NCBI GenBank assembly: GCA_016214055.1
Contig: JACRPE010000001.1
Location: 1 to 64,000, forward strand
Length of the DNA: 64,000 nucleotides
From: Candidatus Roizmanbacteria bacterium
Lineage (GTDB): Bacteria > Patescibacteriota > Microgenomatia > UBA1406 > GWC2-37-13
Reading direction: 5' to 3'
Below, piece by piece: positions 9,138 through 18,615 of the stretch (the first letter of the stretch is position 1; every line of letters begins with the position of its first letter). Made by a program: the position numbers and the translations under genes. Below the pieces are notes generated by a model. It made no database searches and was not told the origin of the DNA. It saw nothing but the letters and a program-made list of their open reading frames with translations.

Positions 9138-10490
9138 CTACTCATACACCACCACATCCATTCCTACAAATGAAAAATCGTAGACTTCCTTGGCCGCGCC
9201 GATGTCCAAAGAGATACATCCGCCCGTATGAGGAGAGCCAATGAACTCACGCGGACGTTGTTTGCGCTCCCCGCCCGCATACCAATAGGGTAGTTCATGA
9301 ATGCCGAAGTATGCATCCTGTCCTCCTGCCCAACCATAATAAAACGCCATCCAATACGGCATGTAGACGTTGTAAATATCCGAGTACCCCTCAAGTGCTT
9401 TATTCATAATGTGAAAATGTCCGACTGGTGTCGGGTAATAAAGCCCCGTTGAAATAGGATAGGACTTCAGCATGATACCCTTATCAAATACATACATTTT
9501 TTGTTTTACGATACTTACCTCTATATACCTATCCGCGATTTCCCCATGCGTAGTGGTTGTATCGGTTTCAGTCAAGGGTACAGTTGTCGTCTTTGCCAAC
9601 AAGCTGTCGCCGATGAGACCCTTTGCGCGTGATAAAAACGCAGATAACACGTCCCCTTTCAAAGCCTTCATGTCAATTCTTGTATTTCTGTTCAGGTGCG
9701 GATCCACCTTCGCCTCAATAAGGTAAGATAGACGTTCATCACGCGGGGAAAAGGTTACCTCTCCATTGTTATATGCTATGTCAAAAAGAGTTTTGAGTTC
9801 CTCGGTCGTAATAACCGCCTTGAATGTTTTACCGTCTACGTCAACGGTTATTTCTATCGGACGTGAAAAAATATCACTCAATTTTTTATTTTCCGCAATT
9901 ATTTTTTCCTGTTTATCTGTTTTAATTAGTTGAACAAGCCGCGGCTCGATGGTGACATCCTTTTCCCCAAAATGAAACAAAATAAGCGATTTGAGATGTT
10001 CCTCATCTATCTTATAGACAACCTCATTATCCTGGAGGGCTAGCGTCTTACTCCCGTTATCCACCGATATCTTGTCCGGATTTTGGGTAAAGTCAAACCG
10101 CGTACGGTCAATAAAGTCTGAGTAGCTTTCTGAGAATATAAACCCGGGCAATACCAGCTTCTGTCCATTGATGCTACGGAAAAAGGCAATAATGTTCTTT
10201 GGGAAGGATAAACGGTTATTCTCATAAATTAACCGCTCTGAAGCCCCTTTATCAAGCGCTATTCCCATCTGTCGATATCTCATGGGATAAGCTTTGTTGC
10301 GGACTTGGATGTTGAAGGAGTACTCAAATGATTTTTCCAAATAGGCTGATATATCAGTCTTTTTGAAGAAGGAAATGTTTTTTTTGCCCAGATAGGTCCC
10401 CGGATAGACCCGTTCGGAAAAGTAAAAATATGATACAATGAGTATCGCGCTAATCAGGAATATAAGCGTAAAGAAAAACACTTTTTTCAT
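9138..10490 (-). CDS. L,D-transpeptidase (YkuD) with N-terminal TM and PG-binding_4-like region
   Basis: 'IEVSIVKQKMYVFDKGIMLKSYPISTGLYYPTPVGHFHI...FGIHELPYW...GSPHTGGCISLDIGAAKEVYDF': HxxG...HxGC catalytic region. Confidence 0.9.
   Translation of the reverse strand: MKKVFFFTLIFLISAILIVSYFYFSERVYPGTYLGKKNISFFKKTDISAYLEKSFEYSFNIQVRNKAYPMRYRQMGIALDKGASERLIYENNRLSFPKNIIAFFRSINGQKLVLPGFIFSESYSDFIDRTRFDFTQNPDKISVDNGSKTLALQDNEVVYKIDEEHLKSLILFHFGEKDVTIEPRLVQLIKTDKQEKIIAENKKLSDIFSRPIEITVDVDGKTFKAVITTEELKTLFDIAYNNGEVTFSPRDERLSYLIEAKVDPHLNRNTRIDMKALKGDVLSAFLSRAKGLIGDSLLAKTTTVPLTETDTTTTHGEIADRYIEVSIVKQKMYVFDKGIMLKSYPISTGLYYPTPVGHFHIMNKALEGYSDIYNVYMPYWMAFYYGWAGGQDAYFGIHELPYWYAGGERKQRPREFIGSPHTGGCISLDIGAAKEVYDFSFVGMDVVVYE
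9140..9179 (-). repeat. functional 3' end of the L,D-transpeptidase gene (copy 2 of direct repeat)
   Basis: 37/40 match to 8437..8476. Confidence 0.85.
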
Positions 10491-10600
10491 ATAGCTATAT
10501 GTTTATTGTATCGGCTTAAATTCCAAATCACAAATCACAAATTTTAAACAAATATCAAATTCTAAATACCAATTTTAAAACGTTTAGAATTTTTCGTAAA

Positions 10601-10674
10601 GACCCTGTAGCTTAATTGGATAGAGCAAAAGCTTGCGGAGCTTTAGGTTGCGAGTTCAAGTCTCGCCGGGGTCA
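10601..10674 (+). tRNA. tRNA-Arg (anticodon GCG)
   Basis: Cloverleaf read by eye: GACCCTG/CGGGGTC acceptor, AAAGC-TTGCGGA-GCTTT anticodon arm, GCGAG-TTCAAGT-CTCGC T-arm; CCA not encoded. Confidence 0.93.
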
Positions 10675-11541
10675 CTTTCTCCTCTTCTCCTCCTTCAAGA
10701 ACGCATTTTCGCCCAAGCTTTTGACAAACTTCTCAGTCACGGGAGTGGCACTTTGCCACATAGTTTGAAATATGGAAATAAATGAAGCGGCAATAAGTTT
10801 TGAAGTGAGAATTGAAGCCCAAATTTCATCATCCTTTGCAACCACCATAATCACTTTATCTAAAAATACATACATATCATGATGGAGTTCAAATACGGGG
10901 TTTTCGATGTAGCGGTACTCATGATAATCAATATACGATTTGTTACGCCCGTACTGATACGAAAGCACGTGCCGGGTCCAGTCGTTTAAGGGCATGAGAG
11001 TCTTTACTCTTTTCTTTATTTCCCGTCCCTTTAAGGTCTGGGAAACCTCTTTATTAATATATTCCTTGCCCAATGTGTCCATCGACATCATGTGGTCAAA
11101 ATAATAGATCTGTACTTCGCAAGGAACACTGTTTAATAATTCGTAGGCTCTTTTAATCCCCTCTTTTCCCGGATAAAATTGTTGCGTCGCATTATTTTCA
11201 TGGGGCAAAAATTCATTTTTTAAATCAGATAATACGTCAACCATATCCACCTCAAGTCTTACCAGTTCTTCCCTTCGCTTAAAAATAGTTTCACGCAACA
11301 CAGAAGGGTTTTTAGCCACGATCCAGGTCTGTTGTTTTTCCAATCCCTGACTGGTTTTAACGGTGATAAGCTTTTTTAAAGCTAAAGTCATCATCACATC
11401 GTACACGGTCGTGCGCGGTATCTTCGTGAGTCGTGCGAGCTTAAATGGGGAAAATTCTGTGTGCTTAATAGCCTCAAGATACACGAGAATCTCGTTATTT
11501 GATAGCCCGAATTCGGAAAGGGTTTTGTGGATTTGATTCAT
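10672..11541 (-). CDS. TrmB-like transcriptional regulator
   Basis: 'LSEFGLSNNEILVYLEAIKHTEFSPFKLARLTKIPRTTVYDVMMTLALKKLI' winged-helix N-terminus. Confidence 0.8.
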   Translation of the reverse strand: MNQIHKTLSEFGLSNNEILVYLEAIKHTEFSPFKLARLTKIPRTTVYDVMMTLALKKLITVKTSQGLEKQQTWIVAKNPSVLRETIFKRREELVRLEVDMVDVLSDLKNEFLPHENNATQQFYPGKEGIKRAYELLNSVPCEVQIYYFDHMMSMDTLGKEYINKEVSQTLKGREIKKRVKTLMPLNDWTRHVLSYQYGRNKSYIDYHEYRYIENPVFELHHDMYVFLDKVIMVVAKDDEIWASILTSKLIAASFISIFQTMWQSATPVTEKFVKSLGENAFLKEEKRRK

Positions 11542-11749
11542 ATTTATTAAAGAGTTAAAGGGTTTAGAGTGTTAAAGGGTTGTAACTCTTCAACCCGTTA
11601 ACCCATTAACTCGTTAACTTACAGTTTAGTATAACACTGTCGTCACTGTCCGTCAACTTTGACAATAGAATTGCTGGCTGGTAATATACCTATAGTTAAT
11701 AGTTGTCATCCTCGGCGAAGGCCGGGGATCCAGTCTAAAATTACCACTT

Positions 11750-12484
11750 ATGTGTACAACTGCCGCAAAACAAATCAATCGTTCTTGGCATCTTTTAAAA
11801 ACCCGCGACCCTGTTTCCTGGATGAAGTGGGAGGATGAGATAAAACTATTTCAAAGTAAATCTGATAAGTATAAAAAACTTATTATTCAAAACCCTGACC
11901 CAAATCAGGATGGATATTATGGAGGAATAAACGAAAAGGGAGTTGCGTTTACTTCCACATTTGTCCGCGTGGCAGAAGGCCAGATTTCCTATATACGTCG
12001 TCCTTACGTCCGCCTGATATTGGATGCGGGAAGCGCAAAGGAGGCGGTTGAAATAATACAATCATTTTCACCCCGTATTGGGGGAAATATGTTCGTGGCG
12101 GATGGAAAAGAATGCTATGGCATTGAAGGAGTCCCCGATCAATATTTTGTGCAAAAAGTAAAAAAATATGAGGTCAAGACGAATCATTTCATGCATTTGC
12201 CTCATCAGAATTTAGGTTTCAAGACCAATCCGAAATTTAAAATATGGTCTGAGGATCACCAAGCACGAGCTGAAGAGCTCGTTGCAAAGGCAACCAGTTT
12301 GCGTGATTTCAAAAACATTTTGCGCGATCGGAAGAATGCGGACCGTAAAAATGCCATCTGTACCACGTCTAAAGAGGAAAAATGCTTTACCTACTCTGCG
12401 TTTATCTTTGACACAAAGGGGAAGAAAGCCCATTACTGCCAAGGAAACCCGCTCGAGAATAAGTTTAAGGAGTATGGGTTTTAA
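11750..12484 (+). CDS. putative Ntn-hydrolase-like protein (Cys-2 nucleophile; C45/C69- or NRDE-like)
   Basis: N-terminal MCT, 'GYYGGINEKGVAFTSTFV', 'GNMFVADGKECYGIE'. Confidence 0.5.
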   Translation: MCTTAAKQINRSWHLLKTRDPVSWMKWEDEIKLFQSKSDKYKKLIIQNPDPNQDGYYGGINEKGVAFTSTFVRVAEGQISYIRRPYVRLILDAGSAKEAVEIIQSFSPRIGGNMFVADGKECYGIEGVPDQYFVQKVKKYEVKTNHFMHLPHQNLGFKTNPKFKIWSEDHQARAEELVAKATSLRDFKNILRDRKNADRKNAICTTSKEEKCFTYSAFIFDTKGKKAHYCQGNPLENKFKEYGF

Positions 12485-13088
12485 TCTTACCCATTATCTC
12501 CTTCTCAAACCTCTCCCAACTCTTATACGAATTTTTTATCATGTATTTTTCGAAGGGGATGAGGCGGAAATATTTATTCCATAAGTGATAAATATTAATG
12601 ATTCTGGTTCGGTAAAACTCCAGCATTTCTTTCTTTTTATTTACGTCCGTCACTCCTGCCCTATCGATACGCTGAATATATGTCTTCCTCCTCCGTTTCC
12701 AACTTATTTGAGGCTTTGTGTCAATGAAAAATATGATGGGGTCAAGTCCTTCGTGTGCTTTGATGTATTTTTCTAAGTATGATTGTGCAGTTTTTTCATC
12801 GCAATAATACTCAGCATAGGTTGTATGTAATATCCCTGTCTCCATGAATAGGGCGCTCCGGCTCCGATCGATCTCTTTTATCTTTGCGATATCTACATCG
12901 TTAATCTGCCTTTCTGTTTGATTGTCTACATATGCTCCACCCAAGTGGTTCTTATCAACTACAGTAAATTGGTTTGTTTCTTCGATAAAAGGGATGTGCG
13001 GGTACTTTTTTTCAAGAAGATTCATGATGGTCGTCTTACCTGAAGATTGAGGACCCGCGATGACGATCAGTCTTGTTTTTTCTGACAT
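12465..13088 (-). CDS. P-loop ATPase/kinase (NadR/AAA_28-like)
   Basis: 'LIVIAGPQSSGKTTIMNLLEKKYPHIPFIEE' Walker A. Confidence 0.75.
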   Translation of the reverse strand: MSEKTRLIVIAGPQSSGKTTIMNLLEKKYPHIPFIEETNQFTVVDKNHLGGAYVDNQTERQINDVDIAKIKEIDRSRSALFMETGILHTTYAEYYCDEKTAQSYLEKYIKAHEGLDPIIFFIDTKPQISWKRRRKTYIQRIDRAGVTDVNKKKEMLEFYRTRIINIYHLWNKYFRLIPFEKYMIKNSYKSWERFEKEIMGKIKTHTP

Positions 13089-13096
13089 TTGATATG

Positions 13097-13194
13097 CTAC
13101 AAAAATTCAGGTTAACACCTGATTTTTTCAGTATATACCCCTCTAATCTGCTTTGCTACCCCTTCGGGTTGCAAACCAGAGTAAGACGGGTATA
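13097..13194 (-). ncRNA. structured repeat element, copy C
   Basis: Minus strand ATACCCGTCTTACTCTGGTTTGCAACCCGAAGGGGTAGCAAAGCAGATTAGAGGGGTATATACTGAAAAAATCAGGTGTTAACCTGAATTTTTGTAGCA; same architecture as copies A and B; transcription not shown. Confidence 0.55.
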
Positions 13195-13203
13195 GAATAT
13201 ATC

Positions 13204-14169
13204 ATGCATTTTGAAAAAAGTAAAAAGATACTTGAAGCCTTGAAGAATGCAGATACTATTTTAATTAATATCCACCGCAATCCTGATCTGGATTCGGTCG
13301 GATCAGCCCTCGCGTTTAAATATATTTTGGCCCAATTGGGAAAAAAGGTGACGATAATCGGCCCCCATCCGGTTGAGCCGGCTTTTACATTTTTACCCGG
13401 TGCAAATACAATCAAAACGGTTGATTTTCACACCTTTGACTTCAAGCCCTATGACTTATTTCTCATTCTCGACTCGGCAAGTAGCCAAATTGTGACGAGT
13501 GACCCGAAACTTCCCCTTCCCTCACTCCCCCTTCTGGTCATAGACCATCACAAGGGAAATAATATTGAGGCAGATATAAAATTAGTGAAAGAAGACGCCT
13601 CAGCAAGCGCTGAAATAATCTATTATCTTCTCCAAGATTGGAAAATGAAGATAACGAAAGACCTCGCAACCATTTTATTTTCGGCAATATGTCATGACAC
13701 GGTTTTTTTCAAATATACGGAAAATGATAGCGAGACCTTTCCTATCATCTCCGACCTGATCAAATTCGGCGCAGATAAAAACGCGGTTCTTTTCCATATT
13801 TACAATAATCTGGATTTTGAATTTGTGAAACAGGTGGCCTTAGTATTATCAAAGATGAAACAAGAGGATGGATTTATTTGGACCGCTTTGAACTATGAAG
13901 AATATGAAAAGATGGGCCGTCCGGTAGGGCTTCGTGAATATGTATCGGATCACTTTATCCAAAGTGTAAAGGGTGCATAATTCGGTATTGTGATGATTGA
14001 GGAGGAACCGGGAAAACTTTGTGTGGGTCTGCGTTCAAAAACGGGTCTCGACATCTCAGTTCTTGCCAAAAAACTCGGCGGCGGAGGTCATCTCTATCGT
14101 GCAGGTGCAACGGTGTATGGAGAATTTACCAAATCCGTAAAGAAAGTTCTTGCGACGGCCCACCTCTAA
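13204..14169 (+). pseudogene. DHH/DHHA1 phosphoesterase (NrnA-like) interrupted by an in-frame TAA at 13978..13980
   Basis: 'NADTILINIHRNPDLDSVGSALAF...LVIDHHKGN' DHH domain; the same frame continues after TAA as 'FGIVMIEEEPGKLCVGLRSKTGLDISVLAKKLGGGGHLYRAGATV' (DHHA1). Confidence 0.75.
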
Positions 14170-14171
14170 TC

Positions 14172-14891
14172 TCAATCCGCAACTCGTACGGCGAAGATGA
14201 GGAGGCGTTTTAAGGTAGTCCCCGCTGGCCAGCAGGTTTGTAAGGTGACGAATTCGCGGTTTGTCTTACGAGTTAAATACTCAACCTGCGAAGGGTCGAC
14301 CACTTTTCTTTCCACCACTTGATACTTATATCTTTGACCTCTGAAAAATAAATTAATCTCATCATTTTTTTCCAATTTATCCAGAAGATAGAATACTGCG
14401 TTATACGTCCCTACATTCCAGAAGTAGTCCGTTGAGTGGGCAAAAAGAAAGATGTGACCACCTTCTCCCGGGAACGCAGTCCCCCATGCATGCCCTACTC
14501 CTTTTTTTAAAGCTTCTAAGTATGCTTTCTCATTGGAGACGTCCACGTTGGCGATGATGCGGGCATTGGCACCTATCTTGGGGATGACAACCGAGAAGTT
14601 CGGATCCTCGGGGACAAGCGCCTCAACGGGTTTGATGTTGAGTATTGCGTTCAATCCTCCTTTTGGTTGATCATTTTTCTGTAAACGAAACACGGCATCC
14701 TCTTTACTTGAAGCTACGATATACTGCTTATTTGCCTGCTTCTCAAGAAAGTAGCGGATTTCTTGTTGGACCGGCTGATAGAAGGTCTTGGCAACCATGA
14801 AGACAGAAGAAAGAATCAAAAAATTCCCGACCGTGCGAAGTATGAGAATCTTTAAATACTCCGATTCTTTTATTTTTTTGAGGGGGGACAT
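14172..14891 (-). CDS. sortase family protein
   Basis: 'VVIPKIGANARIIANV...HIFLFAHSTDYFW...FVTLQTCWPAGTTLKRLLIFA' (TLQTC catalytic motif). Confidence 0.9.
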   Translation of the reverse strand: MSPLKKIKESEYLKILILRTVGNFLILSSVFMVAKTFYQPVQQEIRYFLEKQANKQYIVASSKEDAVFRLQKNDQPKGGLNAILNIKPVEALVPEDPNFSVVIPKIGANARIIANVDVSNEKAYLEALKKGVGHAWGTAFPGEGGHIFLFAHSTDYFWNVGTYNAVFYLLDKLEKNDEINLFFRGQRYKYQVVERKVVDPSQVEYLTRKTNREFVTLQTCWPAGTTLKRLLIFAVRVAD

Positions 14892-14893
14892 AG

Positions 14894-14967
14894 TGCCAAG
14901 AGGGAGACTTGAACTCCCAACCTTTCCCTTAGGACGGGACTGCTCTATCCAATTGAGCTACCTCGGC
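14894..14967 (-). tRNA. tRNA-Arg (anticodon CCT)
   Basis: Reverse complement GCCGAGGTAGCTCAATTGGATAGAGCAGTCCCGTCCTAAGGGAAAGGTTGGGAGTTCAAGTCTCCCTCTTGGCA folds as a cloverleaf. Confidence 0.9.
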
Positions 14968-15035
14968 AATAACCTCAATTTTACCACTATTTTGCCCTTT
15001 AACCTTTGACAATTGACCTCTATAATGTACATATT

Positions 15036-15758
15036 ATGTTTATCGTCATCGAAGGCATCGACGGGGCTGGGTGTGAAACTCAGGCAATGTTATTGAAGGA
15101 AAAACTGATAGATGGTCATCCTGAACTCGTTTCAGGATCTCAAAACAAGATGCCGAAACAAGTTCGGCATGACAATGTCAAACTAATCAAGTTCCCCCAT
15201 TATGACACTCCTGTTGGGAAGATGATTAAAGACTTTCTGTATTTGAATCAGAAGATGTCAGCCAACGAACAATTTCTTCTCTATACGCTTCAGTTTATTT
15301 TTGATTCTCGCAAAATTGCTGAAGCAACAGGTGGCACGGTTTTAGGGGGCCCCGACACGCGCGCAACGAAGAGAGCACTGGCGGGGAAAGAAACCGGGAC
15401 AGAATCTGTTGCTTCAAACAATATACTTCTTGCAGACCGCTACTTTACCACTACCCTTTGTTATCAAACACTTGAAGGATTCAGTGAAGAGTACGCGCTT
15501 AAATATGCAGAACAGTTTGGGATCGTCAAGCCAGACATGGTTTTTTTCCTTGATGTGACGCCCGAAACGGCAATCAAATGGAAGTATGGGGAAGATAAAG
15601 AAAAAAACTTCCGGGAAAAAGACCATGAGTTTATAAAAAAGACGTACGTGAAATATCAGGATTTAGTCAAAAGACAGGTCTGGACAAAGTGGATTCGGAT
15701 AAACGGCGAGCAGTCTAAGGAAAAAGTGACTGAGGAAATTCTCAAATATCTTGTATAA
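15036..15758 (+). CDS. tmk: thymidylate kinase carrying an in-frame palindromic repeat
   Basis: 'MFIVIEGIDGAG..TQAMLLKEKL', 'LLADRYFTTTLCYQ'; insertion 'GHPELVSGSQNKMPKQVRHDN'. Confidence 0.85.
   Translation: MFIVIEGIDGAGCETQAMLLKEKLIDGHPELVSGSQNKMPKQVRHDNVKLIKFPHYDTPVGKMIKDFLYLNQKMSANEQFLLYTLQFIFDSRKIAEATGGTVLGGPDTRATKRALAGKETGTESVASNNILLADRYFTTTLCYQTLEGFSEEYALKYAEQFGIVKPDMVFFLDVTPETAIKWKYGEDKEKNFREKDHEFIKKTYVKYQDLVKRQVWTKWIRINGEQSKEKVTEEILKYLV
15115..15174. repeat. palindromic repeat family 1 (CATCCTGAA..TTCAGGAT + GCCGAA..TTCGGC), inside tmk
   Basis: gtcatcctgaactcgtttcaggatctcaaaacaagatgccgaaacaagttcggcatgac. Confidence 0.9.
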
Positions 15759-15767
15759 TGAACTCTT

Positions 15768-16343
15768 ATGGAAAAAACTCTCATCATCCTCAAGCCCGAC
15801 GCAGTCAAGCGAGCGCTCGTAGGCACCATCATCGAAACATTTGAAAATGCAGGTTTAAAACTTATGGCGGGCAAGATGCTCCAACCTGAAGCCGATGTGA
15901 TAAAAAAACACTACCCCGGAACTCCTGAGTGGGTGAAGGAAATGGGAGGGAAGACACTTGCCAGTTTTAAAGAAGCAGGCGTTGATGTTAAACAAAAAAT
16001 GGGCACGGATGACGCCGCAAAACTTGGACAATTTGTATATGACCGACTTATCAAGTATTGGCAAGAAGGACCCATCATCGTCATGGTTTGGGAAGGGCCA
16101 AGTGCCATCCAAATTGCACGCAAATTACGCGGTCATACTATTCCCTTACTAGCTCAAACAGGTACAATTCTTGCGCAATACTCTTTTGACTCATCGACTT
16201 GGTCTGCAGGTTTAGATCGAGTAGTCAAGACGTTTATCCATGCATCAGGATCAAAGGATGAGGCTGAACGGGAAATTGCATATTGGTTTCCCAACGAAAA
16301 ACTAGAAACATACGAACGAGAAGTTGATAAGTTATATTTATGA
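15768..16343 (+). CDS. nucleoside diphosphate kinase, paralog 1 (divergent)
   Basis: 'MEKTLIILKPDAVKRALVGTIIETFENAGLKLMAGKM' and 'FIHASGSKDEAEREIAYWF'; ~50 aa longer than typical NDK. Confidence 0.85.
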   Translation: MEKTLIILKPDAVKRALVGTIIETFENAGLKLMAGKMLQPEADVIKKHYPGTPEWVKEMGGKTLASFKEAGVDVKQKMGTDDAAKLGQFVYDRLIKYWQEGPIIVMVWEGPSAIQIARKLRGHTIPLLAQTGTILAQYSFDSSTWSAGLDRVVKTFIHASGSKDEAEREIAYWFPNEKLETYEREVDKLYL

Positions 16344-16933
16344 AAAAGCAAAAAGCTCTCCTGATCATCAAACCCGATGGAGTCCAACGAGGCCTTTGTG
16401 GTACCATTTTAAAACGTTTTGAAAAAGTGGGGCTCACCATCATTGGTTTTAAATTCATGAAAGCTGATGCACAGACAGTAAAAAATCATTATCCTGAGAA
16501 TGATGTATGGTTTGGCAAGGTTGGACAAAGAACCCTCACTAATTATGCCAAAAAAGGCCTCGATGTAAAAAAAGTATTTGGTACAGATGACGCCGTTGCA
16601 ATCGGTAAAACAGTAAAAAACTGGCTTATTACGTATTTTCAAGAGTCTCCTGTTCTTGTGGCGGCTGTGGAAGGGTATGAGACGATTGAGATCGTCCGTA
16701 AGATTTCCGGCAATACCATCCCCGTCTTAGCCGCACCGGGAAGTGTGCGTGGAGATTTTTCCCATGATACTATCGATTTAGCAAACGAACAAAACAGACC
16801 TCTCAGAAACCTCATCCATGCCTCAGATGCAGTTGAAGATGGTGAAAAGGAAGTTGCGCTCTGGTTTAAACCTGAAGAGCTTTTTTCATATAAACGCGCA
16901 GATGAAGATCTCATGTTTCCCCCTTCAAAATAA
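16340..16933 (+). CDS. ndk: nucleoside diphosphate kinase, paralog 2
   Basis: 'KALLIIKPDGVQRGLCGTILKRFEKVGLTIIGFKFM'...'RNLIHASDAVEDGEKEVALWFKPEEL'; ATGA overlap with paralog 1. Confidence 0.88.
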   Translation: MKKQKALLIIKPDGVQRGLCGTILKRFEKVGLTIIGFKFMKADAQTVKNHYPENDVWFGKVGQRTLTNYAKKGLDVKKVFGTDDAVAIGKTVKNWLITYFQESPVLVAAVEGYETIEIVRKISGNTIPVLAAPGSVRGDFSHDTIDLANEQNRPLRNLIHASDAVEDGEKEVALWFKPEELFSYKRADEDLMFPPSK

Positions 16934-16935
16934 GA

Positions 16936-17541
16936 TTAAGTAAGCACTTCCTTGAAAGACTTGTGTTTCTTCGCAATTGTTGAAACAACCGTCTTTATTT
17001 CATCATACAAATGGCTTAAATCCTTATTGTTTTCTATCTGATAATCGGCCATATCCATACACTTTTTTACCTGTTGACCGTTGGCATTCCCCTCATCCCG
17101 ATGATCTCGGCTGTCCACCACCACAAAACTGTCCCAATCTTTCGGATCCCACGGCTTACCCCGCTGGATAACCCGTTCATACCGCACCGGTCGGGTTGCG
17201 TCGACCGCAATGAGGACAAAGTTCGGCAATGATTCTAGATATTTCACCTCACCCGGATTTCGAATACCCTCAATGATAACTTTCGAACCTCCATCTGCTT
17301 GTAGCATCGCAACGGCGCGTTTGGCGAGGACTCCGTCCCCCTCTTTTGCCCGCAAAGCGTCCCCTATGTCCTGAAGATTTTTACGCGTGTATGAAGTCAT
17401 TCCTTTTACTTTTAATTCGTTATGTACGATATAGGAAAGGGAGAAGGAAACGAAGCCGTACTGCTTGATGAAATAGTCGGCAACTACCCCTTTGCCTGAG
17501 GCAAGAGACCCGACCAAGCCGATATATAATTTGGTTTTCAT
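16936..17541 (-). CDS. P-loop nucleotide/dephospho-CoA kinase-like protein
   Basis: 'YIGLVGSLASGKGVVADYFIKQYGFVSFSLS' Walker A with LID-like Arg-rich region. Confidence 0.65.
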   Translation of the reverse strand: MKTKLYIGLVGSLASGKGVVADYFIKQYGFVSFSLSYIVHNELKVKGMTSYTRKNLQDIGDALRAKEGDGVLAKRAVAMLQADGGSKVIIEGIRNPGEVKYLESLPNFVLIAVDATRPVRYERVIQRGKPWDPKDWDSFVVVDSRDHRDEGNANGQQVKKCMDMADYQIENNKDLSHLYDEIKTVVSTIAKKHKSFKEVLT

Positions 17542-17619
17542 CAGGTATAAGATTATCAGCCCTTTTTGAAATATGCAAGAATAGTTTTTATAATTATTGT
17601 AAAATATGAGTAGCAGATT

Positions 17620-18615
17620 ATGCCTATTATTCAAGTCGGACACCTTACCAAAACATTCCGTATCACTAAAAAAGAGCCAGGACTTATCGGAGCTCTTAAG
17701 TCAGTTTTCGTTCGAAAATATGACGATTTTTCGGCTGTTTCAGATGTCTCTTTTGCCATTGAAGAGGGAGAGCTGGTCGGTTTTATCGGTCCCAACGGAG
17801 CCGGGAAAACGACTACGTTAAAAATGCTTTCGGGACTTCTCTACCCTACAAAAGGCACCGTCACGGTGGCAGGATTTACTCCGTTTGAACGAAAAAATGA
17901 TTTTTTGAAAAAAATCTCCCTCGTCATGGGGCAAAAAAATCAACTCTGGTGGGATCTGCCTCCCATGGAATCTTTTCTTCTCAATAAAGAAATATATCAG
18001 GTACCGGATACTCAATTTAAAACGGTCCTTGCTGAGCTCTCGTCTCTCATGGGCATTGAGGACATATTGCAAGTTCAGGTAAGGAACCTCTCCCTAGGAC
18101 AACGCATGAAGTGCGAGCTTATTGCCCAACTTTTATACTCTCCCCGTATTTTATTTCTCGATGAGCCCACGATAGGACTTGACGTGGTTATGCAAAAAAA
18201 ACTCCGTGACTTTATCAAAGAATATAACAAACGTTATAACGCAACCATCATATTGACTAGTCATTACATGGACGATGTGAAAGAGTTATGCAAGCGGGTG
18301 ATTGTGATTGATCATGGCACCATATTGTTCGACGGGGCGCTGGATGAAGTCATAAGAACCTATTCTAACCATAAGCTTCTCTCCATCATCTTTGACACCC
18401 TTCCACCCATTCATGAAATAAAATTACTGGGGAACGTGACTCTTCATGACGGATTACAGGTGCATCTGGAGGTTGAACGAAGTAAATCAAACGAGGTTGC
18501 GGCGCATATTTTAAAAATGTATTCCATCGCAGACCTTAACATCGAAGAACCGCCTATTGAAGAAATCATACGTTCGTTATTTTCTCAAAAGAAGCAACGC
18601 CATGTCCCTGCTTAA
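17620..18615 (+). CDS. ABC-2 type transporter ATP-binding protein
   Basis: 'GFIGPNGAGKTTTLKMLSGLLYPTKG', 'NLSLGQRMKCELIAQLL', 'LFLDEPTIGLD'. Confidence 0.93.
   Translation: MPIIQVGHLTKTFRITKKEPGLIGALKSVFVRKYDDFSAVSDVSFAIEEGELVGFIGPNGAGKTTTLKMLSGLLYPTKGTVTVAGFTPFERKNDFLKKISLVMGQKNQLWWDLPPMESFLLNKEIYQVPDTQFKTVLAELSSLMGIEDILQVQVRNLSLGQRMKCELIAQLLYSPRILFLDEPTIGLDVVMQKKLRDFIKEYNKRYNATIILTSHYMDDVKELCKRVIVIDHGTILFDGALDEVIRTYSNHKLLSIIFDTLPPIHEIKLLGNVTLHDGLQVHLEVERSKSNEVAAHILKMYSIADLNIEEPPIEEIIRSLFSQKKQRHVPA

Noticed and set aside
13975-13985. genetic-code reassignment as the explanation for the in-frame stop
   Set aside because: The codon is TAA, which is used as a normal terminator for many genes here; known CPR recoding involves TGA. 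A point mutation or error is simpler.
14019-14213. 64-aa plus-strand ORF
   Set aside because: Out-of-frame shadow of the DHHA1 segment that follows the in-frame TAA at 13978.
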